NCBI GenBank assembly: GCA_963662155.1
Contig: OY759267.1
Location: 364,501 to 428,500 of the forward strand
From: Lamellibrachia columna
Lineage: Eukaryota; Annelida; Polychaeta; Sabellida; Siboglinidae
Reading direction: 5' to 3'
Length of the DNA: 64,000 nt
Part shown: one piece after another, positions 44,109 through 55,684 of the stretch
Numbering within the stretch: position 1 is the stretch's first letter
Layout: every line of letters starts with the position of its first letter
Program-made: the position numbers and the translations under genes
Notes under the pieces: model-generated
Database searches by the model: none
What the model was told of the DNA's origin: nothing
The model's input: only the letters and a program-made list of their open reading frames with translations

Positions 44109-44675
44109 TGTAAAGAGCATACCGTGTATATATGAAAAGCAGAGTAATATATGAATTCTAACAGGAGTGCACACCGTTTATATAATTTATGTAGACACAT
44201 CAATACGTATCGCTGAATCATGCTGAGTGAGAATTCCCAGCTTAGCTTCTCCGACAATGGAGGTGCACAACATATATTTTATTTAGACATTTCAATGCAG
44301 AAGGGTCTACGTGAAGAGCGTGACTGGCGTACGTGATAGGAAGCATACCCATGTTTCCAACTCCACTATAAGTAGAGGCCAGCTTGCCTACTATGGAGAG
44401 AGAGAGCCGAGAGAGCCTACTATCGGTCTCATCGCCCGATACCAAGGGAGATGATCGGCAACCATCGAGAGAACTTGCAATTGTATATGTATATGTTAGT
44501 AGCGCTATAACCGATGTAACAATAAAAGCCCACGCTGTAGGTCGAACCTGCAGAATACACCAACGTGTATTAGTTGTCTCTAATTCGAAATCATGTCAGG
44601 GCTGACTGCTGAATGAAGTAGGTAGAAGGTCCTGACGTGAGACGGTTATGAGAGACCGGTAACAGTGAAGTTACA
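44109..44675 (+). repeat. 5' LTR
   Basis: 567 bases. Contains TATAAGTA at 44367-44374 and AATAAA at 44521-44526, consistent with U3-R-U5 order. A 130-155-base segment holding the AATAAA is absent from the 3' LTR. Confidence 0.82.
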
Positions 44676-44890
44676 ATGGAGAGCGCGGCAGGATTTTTTT
44701 TTACCATTGAAGTTACAATGACAAGAGCGCCAGGATTTTTTTTTATCACTAAAGTTATAATGGCGAGCGCGACTACGGACGAACAGAATGTCTGTTATAA
44801 CGGCGGACGCTGCTGACACTACATACGCTGCGATGAAAACTACACGGCATGACGTAAGTTACAATGACGAGCCCGCTATCATTTTTTTAC
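44665..44890 (+). repeat. Degenerate ~60-bp leader repeats after the 5' LTR
   Basis: GAAGTTACAATGG-GAGCGC-CAGGATTTTTTTTTA and variants occur four times, each with AGTTA(C/T)AATG, a GAGCGC-like core and a T-tract. The LTR's last 9 bases are the start of the first unit. Confidence 0.7.
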
Positions 44891-44936
44891 GGCTGATGCT
44901 ACTGACTAGTATTGCACGCCCCAGAAGAACGACAAG

Positions 44937-45365
44937 ATGACGATACAGCATCCAGTGATGGCACATGCCTGGATGGGCAGGACAGTCTTGGTACACCTGC
45001 TCTGCCCTGTCCGTCCGCATTCTTCGAGGCATTCGTCGACTAGCCTCGGCCACCGTGCGCCGCGACAAGACGGCTCCCGACCCCGTAGAGCCGGTAAACC
45101 TTGTCACAACATCCCGAATGAGGGACCGATCGTTGCCAAAATTGCCGCTGATGCCCTGAAGACGGCTGCCCTGATGATGACGGTCAAATCCCTCGCCACT
45201 GCAGTCACTGATTTATCCTCGACAGTGACAGCGTTACAGGCCAAACAACCCAGGGACCGGCACTGTTACGTGCCCGGAGAAATCGGCCACTATACACGTG
45301 CCTGTTTTCGACAAGCGATGATGCGAGACCGCCCGAGCAACCAGCAGCATGGCTGGGAGTTCTAA
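44937..45365 (+). CDS. Gag-like ORF with degenerate zinc knuckle
   Basis: A 142-codon ORF inside the LTR element. It has an arginine-rich middle, a helical stretch (AADALKTAALMMTVKSLATA) and, near residue 115, CYVPGEIGHYTRAC, a CCHC knuckle pattern in which the second cysteine is proline. It is shorter than a usual gag, so probably truncated. Role in the intact element: capsid/nucleocapsid. Confidence 0.5.
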   Translation: MTIQHPVMAHAWMGRTVLVHLLCPVRPHSSRHSSTSLGHRAPRQDGSRPRRAGKPCHNIPNEGPIVAKIAADALKTAALMMTVKSLATAVTDLSSTVTALQAKQPRDRHCYVPGEIGHYTRACFRQAMMRDRPSNQQHGWEF

Positions 45366-46357
45366 CATCCAGGAACGACACCAGAGGACGGTAGGTGTAG
45401 CCACGCGTGGACAACATAGGCCCACCAAATTGTTGAATGAACCACACACTCCAGTGAACATTGCACAGAGCAGTGAACTTTGATAATTTTCGTAATGTAC
45501 GTAATAATTAGTATCATCAACTGACATGATATGGTGAGTGAAATTGTAAAACTCTTAATTAATAAAGCTTGGTATGAATCCTGTATGGTGTTTTTTGGTA
45601 GTATTGATACATGTATGTGTATGATCCTCTTTGTTTGAGATATGAATTATGTGTAAGGCTATTTAGGCCCTAAAAGCACATCATTATCTTTGTTTGTTAC
45701 GTGTTTGGGATGAATGTTATCACGTTACAACAGGGAAGACTAATTTATCCATGGTTAAGATGTAGGGGCATCGCACCTATTGTGACAGACTGGTGTGATC
45801 GTGTGTACAGTAACGGAAACTGCATATCGAGACATCAGCCTAGGGCATGGTTACACAACCATCTCCGTAGTTACACAAAAGCAGGCCACCTTGTTACACA
45901 CCATGCAGTGATTTTGAGACGTTGTTAATTGACTATAGGTTGAATGTTTTTCGAATGAATGCTATATTCGCTGCTACATAATACCTTAGGATGGTATTAT
46001 GAATGTTATTTAAACAGATTAGTTAATGTTCTGGTAGTAAATGTTTGCTAAATGTAGCGCACATGAACTGCACCGATCACATGTAATTTGTACATGTTCT
46101 TTAGGATATGTTGGGGCACCCAATTTTGATCAGTACTATTATGTCTGATTAGGTATGGTTACCTAGGGTCGTGACCACGTATTCCTGGTTACCCGTTACT
46201 AGGGCGTTACTGTTGCCGGCAGATGAACTGTCAGCCAACAGGAAGGATTCGTCTAGGGACGCCTAGACTCTCGGGGCATACAAGATAACTGCTTAATGGT
46301 AACTTGACATTACAGCAGAGTATGTCGCGTGGTGTTTGTCTTGTGGATTTGGGTTAA

Positions 46358-47095
46358 TCCACGGGAATTGTTACAGCCCGATTCCTGACTGCAAATATCA
46401 GTCAGTGGCTGGGGAAATTTATTAACGTGTTATACGTTGCTAAAACCGATGGTATCCTCGTGACCGGAGGCCGTGAAACCCGCGGTCACGTTGCCACGTG
46501 GACGTTGATTGTCGTCCTGGACGTTCCGCGTACTGATGTCACCTTTCGCTTGAAGGTTCAACAGCTCAGATCATACATCCATTCTGTGATTGTCGACCTC
46601 CGCGCTCCCAATGTGACCAGATGGTCATGGCTACAACACTTACATGCTATTGAAGATCAGATTCCGCACTCGATTCCGCATGGTCGGTGGGTTCGACGTG
46701 GGTTCTCTGACCTCGGTGGCACCATTCTCAACAAAGTGTTTGGGATCGCGACGGAGGCACATATGGATACGACTAGGCGTTGGATCCAACAGGTACGTTA
46801 CGACAATCAGCGTGTGATTCATAACACCAATGAACTCGTGACTGTGGTAAATCACACGTTTGCGGAGGTCCGCCTCAATCGCAAGCATATCCGGGACATT
46901 GAGGTTTACATTTCGAAATTGCGTTAGTCTGCGAATAGATCAGTGCTTGTCGGCACTGGAAAGCTTACAATTTCTGGTTTCATCAGCGGGACCTATATCG
47001 CAGACAGCGTGCAGCGTTGGAAAGCGGATTGCTGACGGAAGATTTTACCGCCAGCCGACTTAGGAACTATTTTAGCGAGTAGCCGCCGAGTGGGA
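46358..47095 (+). pseudogene. Env-like (baculovirus F / errantivirus type) relic
   Basis: An open frame from about 46358 to TAG 46925-46927 lacks a usable ATG at its left end. It contains a furin-type R-x-x-R site (RWVRR, about 46689-46703) directly followed by a glycine/hydrophobic segment starting GFSDLGG, the layout of F-type fusion proteins, and then a long helical region. Beyond 46927 the coding signal continues in other phases to about 47095, so at least two frameshifts are present. Signal peptide and membrane anchor are not seen. It is broken and cannot encode a complete glycoprotein. Confidence 0.6.
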
Positions 47096-47626
47096 CAAGT
47101 ATGCCCTAGGAGCGGAATGGTTTTATCAATTTATACGCCTTGTAAGATGTTTCTTTTACACGGCCTCTAGCAGCCGTATCCTGCTGTTTGCACGTCGCTC
47201 ATGGTTATTCTGGCGCCAGTACGTGTTGTTCTCTCCGCGAGACAAGCACCTCAAACGTAATACTTACCTTTATATTATTATGGTTTCATATTTAGTTTTA
47301 CTTCTTTGTTTGGTGTAGTATGTCACTGTATGATTAGGTAAGTTTAGCTGCTGACAGTTCCCTATATCCTTACATGTATGTTGCTTTTTGTATACCTACA
47401 TGTGTGGTTTTTGATTTTGTTGCTTCTTCTATACCTATATGTGTGGTTTTTTTATTTATTGATTTTTTTTTCATTTGTGTGGTGTTGGGTCGATATTGTA
47501 ATTGTATGGTGTTGGGGTCAATGGTAGTTTGCGTTTTACCTACTTACATATATTGACGTACACGGTTGTGCTCTTTTTCTTTTTTTTAAGCTGATACGAG
47601 GTCTCAGCTTGTGCCGGAGAGAGTAA

Positions 47627-48170
47627 TGTAAAGAGCATACCGTGTATATATGAAAAGCAGAGTAATATATGAATTCTAACAGGAGTGCACACCGTTTATA
47701 TAATTTATGTAGACACATCAATATGTATCGCTGAATCATGCTGAGTCTCAATGCACTATTGAACACTCGCCGACACGACAGTTTGTCGAACCGGGGAAAG
47801 GTGATTAATGGTGCATTGACCAACGGTACGGTCATCTACGCGATGTCATACCTATAGATGAGAGTTGAGTTACGAGTTCTACGAATTCCCAGCTTAGCTT
47901 CTCCGACAATGGAGGTGCACAACATATATTTTATTTAGACATTTCAATGCAGAAGGGTCTACGTGAAGAGCGTGACTGGCGTACGTGATAGGAAGCATAC
48001 CCATGTTTCCAACTCCACTATAAGTAGAGGCCAGCTTGCCTACTATGGAGAGAGAGAGCCGAGAGAGCCTACTATCGGTCTCATCTCCCGGTACCAAGGG
48101 AGATAATCGGCAACCATCGAGAGAACTTGACGTGAGACGGTTATGAGAGACCGGTAACAGTGAAGTTACA
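47627..48170 (+). repeat. 3' LTR
   Basis: 544 bases. Differs from the 5' LTR by a ~130-base insertion after TCATGCTGAGT (about 47747-47882) and by lacking the segment with AATAAA; the shared parts differ at few positions. Confidence 0.82.
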
Positions 48171-48539
48171 GTATGGCGCAGATGTTGTGTCGCACATAGG
48201 GGGCAATGAATTGGATGGGAAATCGGCCCTGACCCACGCGTAATTAGTGGGCTGGATCGCTGTGTGCCAGGTGGTCCATCGGTAGCTGTGGCGACACTGT
48301 AGTTTTGAGGAGGGTGCCGCTTGTGTGATCTCGCTTAATGAGAAGCTTGAGACTTTGTATAAGGGGGTAGATGGCATGTTTTTCTGGAGACATAAGTGTC
48401 TTTGGAACAGATTCCGGGCCGTTTTCCGTCAGGATGGGGTACATTTTTGTGGGGGTTCACTAGCCAGATGGCTTCATCAGCTAGGCATCAAATCAATCCC
48501 AAGGAGGAAGCGATGTTCAAGCCAAAGATAAACATACAA

Positions 48540-48664
48540 AGGCGGATTTGTACCAAAAAAAATACTTTGCAATTGCATGTCAATGAGGGACAAAGGCATT
48601 GCCAAGAAACAACACAAGCTCAAACTTGTAGCTTACTACGTACGAACTCTTTAGTAGCAGTCAG
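48540..48664 (+). mobile_element. Possible LINE endonuclease 5' fragment
   Basis: The frame from 48583 reads MRDKGIAKKQHKLKLV then AYYVRTL before TAG, like the KLKL-x-x-YNVRTL beginning of RTE-type endonucleases. Only the first block survives. The sequence CTACGTACGAACTCTTT within it also occurs at 25279-25295. Confidence 0.4.
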
Positions 48665-48735
48665 ACGTTTTTAAACACTGATCTAGCACAGGAAGGGGGT
48701 CCGCTCGATTTTTTCAGGGAGGGGCAAGAAAGAAG

Positions 48736-48737
<2 letters not shown>

Positions 48738-48812
<75 letters not shown>
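48738..48812. repeat. (GT)n microsatellite with TA end
   Basis: About 34 GT units followed by a few TA units. Confidence 0.95.
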
Positions 48813-48814
<2 letters not shown>

Positions 48815-48818
<4 letters not shown>

Positions 48819-48943
48819 TGTAAAGTTAACATATACTTTGAGCTCACGAATATACGTCCGAATAAATTCCACATCCAGATCCAGGGGAAGCAAGTTTCCC
48901 CCCTTGCCCTCTGCGGGAGCCCATGAGCACAGGGATATACATG
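48815..48943 (-). repeat. ~125-bp dispersed repeat, copy 1 (next to a microsatellite)
   Basis: Starts taaagttaacatatactttg and ends gatatacatgg. The same sequence occurs at 53664-53788 with about 8 differences, again directly after a microsatellite. On the minus strand both copies keep an open frame with PLDLDVEFIRTYIR and KVYVNF; no family is recognised. Confidence 0.8.
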
Positions 48944-49635
48944 GCGTCCAGGGATCCCCAAACTTATTCTTAGCGTTATCGGTGACATCGTTCAAGGATT
49001 CACTGCACACACACACCGCACGCACGTGTACACACACAGGTCCACCTCATGTTTAACCATGTCTCCCCTCGAAAGAATGAACCAACTATGGGAATATTTG
49101 GCGGATTGCGTTTGATTGCGCTGCACAATCCTCAGATACTCGAAGATCTGCGGATTGCGCGCCCATCTGAAGATTGGGCAGATCCAGCAAATGCGCCCAA
49201 CAGACACGCTGGTCGATGAAAATCGTCTACATCAGTTCTTAGGACCGGACTTTCAAGATAACAATAGGCATTTTTACATGTAAAAATTTAAACTATCCTA
49301 TTGTATCATCAACGTCTTTGAATATCTTAATCATTATAACAAGTAATACACGTTTTAAAATCACATTTTCCCATCAGTGAGCTCCTTTTAACACAAAACC
49401 AAGAGGAGTGATGAATATTTTTTAATGACATGATTAGGCTTATATATTTTCAAAATGGCCTGTCGGCCGTATTTCAAGAATCTATGCTGTCTGGTTATGG
49501 CAGTAGCCCCTATTAAATATTTCATATAAGTCAGACTTATGCTAGAAGTTACCTGTCTACATCATCCGTTTAAGCCAGACTTATGCTATATTTATCCAAG
49601 GAAAGCCCCATGAGCTTAATTCACTAGTGTTCGTG

Positions 49636-50545
49636 TAAAGGCAATCTTCAAGAAAGGAGAATGATGTTGCCCATCAAATTACCGCCCAGTGTCACTTACG
49701 TGTGTGTGCAGCAAACTAATGGAACACGTAATCCCAAAACACCTACTAAACCACATAGAAGCCAACAATATCCTCTTCCACAAGTAACATGGATTTCGAA
49801 AAAAAACCGATCAACCGATACACAGTTGCTAGCCTTCACACAAGATATCCTTGCCAATCTAAGCGACGGAAGGCAAACTTATGTAATCATTATGGACTTC
49901 GCCAAAGCGTTTGACAAAGTACCACACCACATACTAATCCAGAAACTTGAGAGATACGGTATCAGTGGCCCTGTAAACACTTGGGTTGAGAATTTTTGGA
50001 ATGATAGCAAGCAACGCGTGGCATGTGAAGGGATGTATTCGGACTGGGCTCCTGTTATCAGTGGAGCCCCACAAGGTTCAGTGATTGCCCCCATCCTCTT
50101 TCTTATCTATATAAACGACCTACCTAATAACCTCAAATCAACTGTCCGACTCTTTGCTGATGAGACTATTATCTACATGTCAATATCCAATGGTACTGAT
50201 GCAACATCCCTTCAACAAGATCTAGACAAACTGGCCAAGTGGGAAGAAACATGGCAAATGGAGTTCCATCCCCAGAAATGTAGTGTACTCCACATAACCA
50301 GATCCCGTAATCCGAAATATAAACAATACACCATTCATGACCACATACTCGTAAAGGAGGACAACGCGCAATATCTTGGTGTGGTCATAAATAAAACACT
50401 GTCATGGAATAACCACATAAATGATGTCACAAAGAAAGAAAATGCATCCTTAGGTTTCCTACGAAGAAATCTCAGAATTGGCAGGAAAAACTAAAAACCA
50501 GTGCTTATTTCACTTTAGTTAGACCCCAGTTAGAATACCGTAAGT
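49636..50545 (+). mobile_element. Jockey/CR1-like LINE RT relic
   Basis: After broken leading pieces ([11 protein letters not shown] in another phase near 49675) the frame from about 49800 has [35 protein letters not shown] (motif A), VISGAPQGSVIAPILFLIY, RLFADETIIY (FADD changed to FADE), KWEETWQMEFHPQKC and YLGVVINKTLSWNNH, and ends at TAA 50492-50494. LVRPQLEYR follows in another frame. No endonuclease is present. Confidence 0.85.
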
Positions 50546-50592
50546 TTCCCTGTATAATACGCATTTCCCCTTCATTTTTTACTTAAAACTCC

Positions 50593-51245
50593 AGGTGGGG
50601 TACCACAGGGCATTGTCCTCGGGTGAGTGGGGTGCCACAGGGCAGTGTCCTCGGACCTATTCTTTTTATACTGTATATTAATGATAGGACAACCTTTCTT
50701 CATATATATAAGGGACTTGTCCGTCCTACTTTGGAATACGGTGTGGTAGTCTGGTCACCGCAGTATCAGCATGATATTGATGCTGTGGAGGCTGTCCAGA
50801 GAAGAGCTACACGGATGGTCCCAGTACTGAGACATTTAGATTATGAATCTAGACTAAATATGTTACATTTACCAACATTGACCTATCGTCGTTTATGAGG
50901 AGATGTTATCGCTGTGTATAAATACTTACATGGCATTTTTTACCTTTTCGCACGATATGTTTAATCATGACTTATATGAAGGCACACGGGGTCATTCTCT
51001 AAAGCTGTTCAAGGACCGAAGTAAACGGGAAGTAAGGAGGCATTTCTTTAGCCAGAGAGTCATTAATCTATGGAATTCACTTCCGGACACCGTCATCACT
51101 GCACCGTCAGTGAATACGCTAAAAAATCGACTTGACAAACACTGGCGAAACCAGGCAGTCAAATATGACTACAAAGCCAAACTAAGGCAAGCCAAGAGCG
51201 GTACATAGGCAGATTTTGCCTGAAGACCGAAGAAGATATGTATGT
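50593..51245 (+). mobile_element. LINE RT C-terminal relic with internal deletion
   Basis: 50623-50898 starts [21 protein letters not shown], then jumps straight to YKGLVRPTLEYGVVVWSP: the catalytic FADD block and thumb are deleted. 50903-51208 gives the end, FSQRVINLWNSLPDTVI, to TAG. The GVPQGxVLG coding stretch is locally duplicated (50593-50617 and 50623-50651). The element ends in (TATG)-like repeats near 51237-51248, typical of CR1-group 3' ends. Confidence 0.8.
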
Positions 51246-51415
51246 ATATAATAGCAGCCGCTCGCGTTGGTTCGATCAGCGAGCGCACGCGCAGAGCGAA
51301 CGCTCTTGACCTCGTTCGTTTGTCAACAACAACGAAGCATGCGTTACCTCTTTGATAATATTCCCATTTAATCAGACATTGACTGTGATAATCTCAGTTA
51401 AGATGTTTGGGGAAT

Positions 51416-51558
51416 CATGAGAGATGAGCGTGACTTTGGAAAGTATTTTGTACGGAGACATGAAGAGGAACGACGGATTTGGACAAGGCGAAGTCGTAGA
51501 TCCGATGTCAGCGGCAGCGCATTCTACGACTACGACAGCGATGGCCAACGAGTTTAGC
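51416..51558 (+). CDS. Small arginine-rich ORF, possible first exon
   Basis: ATG 51419 opens 46 codons (MRDERDFGKYF, EEERRIWTRRSRRSD, YDYDSDGQRV) ending TAG 51557-51559. Upstream is a CpG-rich stretch (51258-51320), unusual for this AT-rich half. An alternative frame from 51424 runs 68 codons. No family is recognised. From here to about 53590 the DNA is AT-rich with an AATAAA near 51890 and one exon-like stretch at 52875-52962 (acceptor gtgttcacag), none of it identified. Confidence 0.22.
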
Positions 51559-53592
51559 TTAGGTATTATAATTTTATCTGTGTGTTATACTGACTTGTTT
51601 AGTAATTATATAATATATAATTATATGTAGATGTGCAAATATCACGTTGTTTACTCACTACTTTATACGGCACTGACACCACTGTTACTGGGCATTAACT
51701 GTCACTATAATCATAATGGGGTAATGCCCAGCCCCAAGCCCGAGGGAGTGAGGCAGGGCCACTGTGTCTGTGTCTATGATTGTCATCGGACACTGACTGA
51801 GTGATACTTTTAATAAGTAAACAAATCTAACAGTTAATCAATTGAAATGTAATTTGTTTTAGACCTGTACGGAATATGTATATGAGTGTGAAATAAAGAA
51901 TTTTTAGTTGAATAATCGGGCCCCGGGTGCTTATATTATAGTCACACATTATTTTTGGAATATATTTGTACACATTTCACCAGCATTCTAATTAATAACT
52001 CATTGGGCTCCAACATTTCTTGTTCAGATGTTCCTGCAAATACAGCAATAGAGCAATAGAGCATACTTGTCTGAAGCATATGTTTGAACTCGGCTTTGTT
52101 GGTTGCCAGGAATTGGGAAGTTCCAACATTTAAGGTATTTTACAACATAATTATTGTCGAATGTCATGATTATTGTACACCACACAAATAATATACAACA
52201 TACTGTGACTACTTACCACTAACCAATATTTGCAATTACATATTATAAATGTGTACATCTATTGCAACTGACATAAACATCAATACACTAACCCAATGTT
52301 TTTAAAGATCAGCTGATATGGGCAATACATTTTTTTAATCACTAAATGTTATATGTCTGAAAGAAAGGACTTAACAATATTGCACTAACCCATCTCATCT
52401 TTTGTTCTGCCGGTTAGATGCATCCCTTTATCAATATAATTTTTTCACCATGTTTCAGTGATAATTATTTTCATGAGAGTAATGTACAGGACGTTAAGTC
52501 CCGCTAACAGTTATTCTTTATTCGGTCACTTCGACCCAGTCCCAAGGGTGACCTTAATGATGAGGTTCCACTCTATATCAGGTGCTGTGCAACTTTGCAA
52601 GTTGTACACAAAGCCAAGGTTTTAAATCCAATGTAATAAGGCAAGCAGCAAACAATTGAGCTGCCCTGCCACTATTAAGTTATCACATTAATTTTGTAAT
52701 CAGATTAAATTATGCATCTGCATTAATTTTCAGTTTAAATGTTTTGCACAATATTGGTGTGAGATGTTTAAGGTGACATTTTAAATTGATGTCAATGATT
52801 ACACTGATCAGTAATCTCATTAGGTTATGTTTGTGTACAATATAATAAACTTAACATTTATTTGTGTTCACAGGTTTGGTGCAGTAAACCCTGGAGTTAT
52901 GTTCGCCAATGCTGGGAAAGGACACATTGCTGATAAAGAACACAGTGCTGGACTTGTAGATTGTAGTGTTTATACATTTTATTTATCAGTATTTAAATGT
53001 AACGATGTTGAAATGTGGCAATCACTGATTTGATGATTATAAATAATATGATACTATCAGCTGATTGTTTTTGTCTTGTCTGGGGGGGGCTTAAATAACA
53101 AACCTTATTAGTTTGTTCAATAGGTTAAGCATGTCCAGTACAATGTCAGTTGACTAATAAAATCCCTAACATGACAACCCAGTCTGTTTGTGTGTGCAGT
53201 GGTTCTGTTGTACTGTGTGTACACAAATACAATTATGGCTATATACAGGGTAAATTCCTTTGCTCATAATTTATTTAGTATGTTACAAATTTATTTCATA
53301 TTGTCAGTAACTTAAGATAATACCTTAAACATATGATGTGCACAATTTCAAAGAAATATGTTCTTGATAACTAATGTATTTTGAAGTAAACATGTACTTG
53401 AACTTCAAATGCGTTTTTCTCAGTTTGAACGTTTCTACCCCATATGCATGTTCATTGCAACATAACTTCGACTGTGAGTGAGCTATGTCCTTATATTATG
53501 CATCATATGAAAGCTTAATATCTGCTCTTTCCAATGATATATATAACTCAATATTTTCAAATTTATACATGTGACTCATTTTGTTAGGACTC

Positions 53593-53595
<3 letters not shown>

Positions 53596-53660
<65 letters not shown>
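53596..53660. repeat. (TA)n microsatellite
   Basis: About 32 TA units directly before copy 2 of the ~125-bp repeat. Confidence 0.95.
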
Positions 53661-53663
<3 letters not shown>

Positions 53664-53788
53664 GTAAAGTTAACATATACTTTGAGCTGACGAATATACG
53701 TCCGAATAAATTCCACATCCAGATCCAGGGGAGGCAAGTGTCCCCCCTTGCCCCCTGCGGAAGCCCATGAGCACAGGGATATACATGG
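53664..53788 (-). repeat. ~125-bp dispersed repeat, copy 2
   Basis: Same as 48815-48943. Its right end (gatatacatgg) runs directly into 18-bp minisatellite array 2. Confidence 0.8.
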
Positions 53789-54634
53789 TTCAGTGTACAG
53801 ACAAGGTTCAGGGTACAGACAAGGTTCAGGGTACAGACAAGGTTCAGTGTACAGACAAGGTTCAGTGAACATACAAGTTTCAGTGTGCAGACAAGGTTCA
53901 GTGTACAGGCAAGGTTCAGTGTACAGACAAGGTTCAGTGCACAGACAAGGTTCAGTGCACAGGCAAGGATCAGTGTACTGACAAGGTTCAGTGTACAGGC
54001 AAGGTTCAGTGCAAAGAGAAGGTTCAGTGTACAGACAAGGTCCAGTGTACATACAAGGTCCAGTGTAGAGACAAGGTACAGTGTACAGACATGGTTCAGT
54101 GTACATACAAGGTTCAGGGCACAGACAAGGTTCAGTATACAGGCAAGGTCCAGTGTACAGACAAGGTACAGTGTACAGACATGGTTCAGTGTACATAAAA
54201 GGTTCAGGGTACAGACAAGGTTCAGTGAACATAGAAGGTTCAGTGTACAGGCAAGGTTCAATGTACAGGCAAGGTTCAGTGCAAAGAGAAGGTTCAGTAT
54301 ACAGACAAGTTCCAGCATACAAACAAGGTCATGTGTACAGACAAAGTCCAGCTTACAGACAAGGTTCAGTGTACATACATGGTTCAGTGTACAGACAAGG
54401 TTCAGGGTACAGACAAGGTTCAGTGTACATACAAGGTTCAGTGTACAGACAAGGTTCACTGTACAAACATGGTTCAGTGTACAGACAAGGTGCAGTTGAC
54501 AGACAAGGTTCAGTGCATAGACAAGGTTCAGTGTACAGGAAAGGTTCAGTGTACAGACAACGTTCATTGCACAGACAAGGTTCAGTGCACAGTGAGGGTT
54601 CAATGCACATACAAGGTTCAGTGCACAGACAAAG
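53788..54634. repeat. 18-bp minisatellite, ~47 copies (array 2)
   Basis: Same unit as the 30.5-31.7 kb array (GTTCAGTGTACAGACAAG), in the same orientation, 22 kb away. All six frames are open, so ORFs here are artefacts. Confidence 0.97.
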
Positions 54635-54937
54635 TTCTAAATAATTACCAGTTCCAAAATACAAAGAACATTGTACCGGTAGAAGCCATGTTACTGTAGT
54701 GTGGTTCTGCCACTGTTCTGGCTATAGTTTTGTTGGTTTGATTTTGTTCTCGAAACAACTATCTAAAGACGTGTTGACATAGATATTTTACTGTTTCACC
54801 TCAGAGACAAAGTGCAACAAGCCATTCACATTATGAACCTATGGGCCATATTTAATCAATCTCCTTTCTCATTTTCTTGAGTTATGCTTTGAACAAACAC
54901 ATATCATGGCTGGTCTTCAGCACGAGTATCCATTGCT

Positions 54938-55219
54938 ATTATAACAACAACAATGAAACTTGTATAGCGCCTAAATCCTGAGGAACCCGAGTTCAGAGGT
55001 ACAACAGACAAAATTTAGGAAAAATCTGTCATGAGTTTTTTTTCTGAAGGTAGCTATATTTTCAGGTGATTTTGAAACGATGGAGAGTTCATTCAAGATA
55101 TTGGAGGCTGTTACAGAGAAAACGCATATGCTAAACTTTGTTTTAGGAACAAAACGTTGTTGTGAAATAGATGATCTGTGCTGCCAGGGGATATTTGAAA
55201 GATGCAGGAGACTTGCCAT
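54938..55219 (-). mobile_element. LINE 3'-end relic (L2-like tail)
   Basis: The minus frame 55219-54971 resembles the last part of an ORF2: RSSISQQRFVPKTK, FSVTASNILNELSIVSK (family pattern F-s-x-x-aP-x-x-WN-x-LP). It is followed by GGATTTAGGCGCTATACAAG and an AAC/ATT-type short repeat, the usual L2-like tail. Confidence 0.6.
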
Positions 55220-55552
55220 AGTTTACACCATTACACCAGTGCCAATATATTATACAAATAATATACACCCGTATACGTGATCTGTACACATGCATACACA
55301 CTGTACACAAACACATAACACAATGATAGATGGCGTCCTGTGAGCTGATCATACATACACTGTTTGTGTCTGCATGAGATAAAAAGGATCCAACAATGAA
55401 CATCCATTGTGTGTGTGCGTGGGACTGTCATTGTCTGCGTTGACTGGTGACGGCCATTAGGGTCGTGTCCGATTACATAATCTCTTACATATGTTTTGGG
55501 AAACTGCAGTACAAGTATGACATATTAATTACTATGCTAGAAATAGAGCCAT

Positions 55553-55684
<132 letters not shown>

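Larger units (their letters stand above)
44109..48170 (+). mobile_element. LTR retrotransposon (4.06 kb) with env-like ORF, pol missing
   Basis: Two LTRs (44109-44675 and 47627-48170), both starting TGTAAAGAGC and ending GAAGTTACA (TGTAA...TTACA ends), are flanked by GTAT at 44105-44108 and 48171-48174. A purine-rich tract (GGAGAGAG, about 47616-47623) precedes the right LTR. The internal 2.95 kb holds a gag-like and an env-like relic but no RT, RNase H or integrase. The 4-base duplication and env resemble errantivirus-like Ty3/gypsy elements. This is an old, defective copy. Confidence 0.82.
43878..48530 (+). pseudogene. SGNH-hydrolase ORF (Ngaro-like), interrupted by an LTR retrotransposon
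   Basis: The left part, 43878-44108, has AVRGCSCDIHYFGLRGATVS. At base 44108, after exactly 77 codons, the LTR element begins. After its right end and the GTAT duplication, coding resumes in the same phase at 48175 with ADVVSHIGGNELDG (GGN oxyanion block), meets a stop, and in a later frame (48325-48531) shows FFWRHKCLWNRF and QDGVHFCGG, the catalytic Asp-x-x-His block. The Ser block (GDS) is not clear. SGNH ORFs are known in some Ngaro elements, and the RT relic just upstream agrees. Confidence 0.65.

Noticed and set aside
47374..47556. Hydrophobic ORF as env membrane anchor
   Set aside because: It is made by a short local repeat (ATACCTA-TGTGTGGTTTTT), lies after the end of the env-like coding signal and is not in phase with it.
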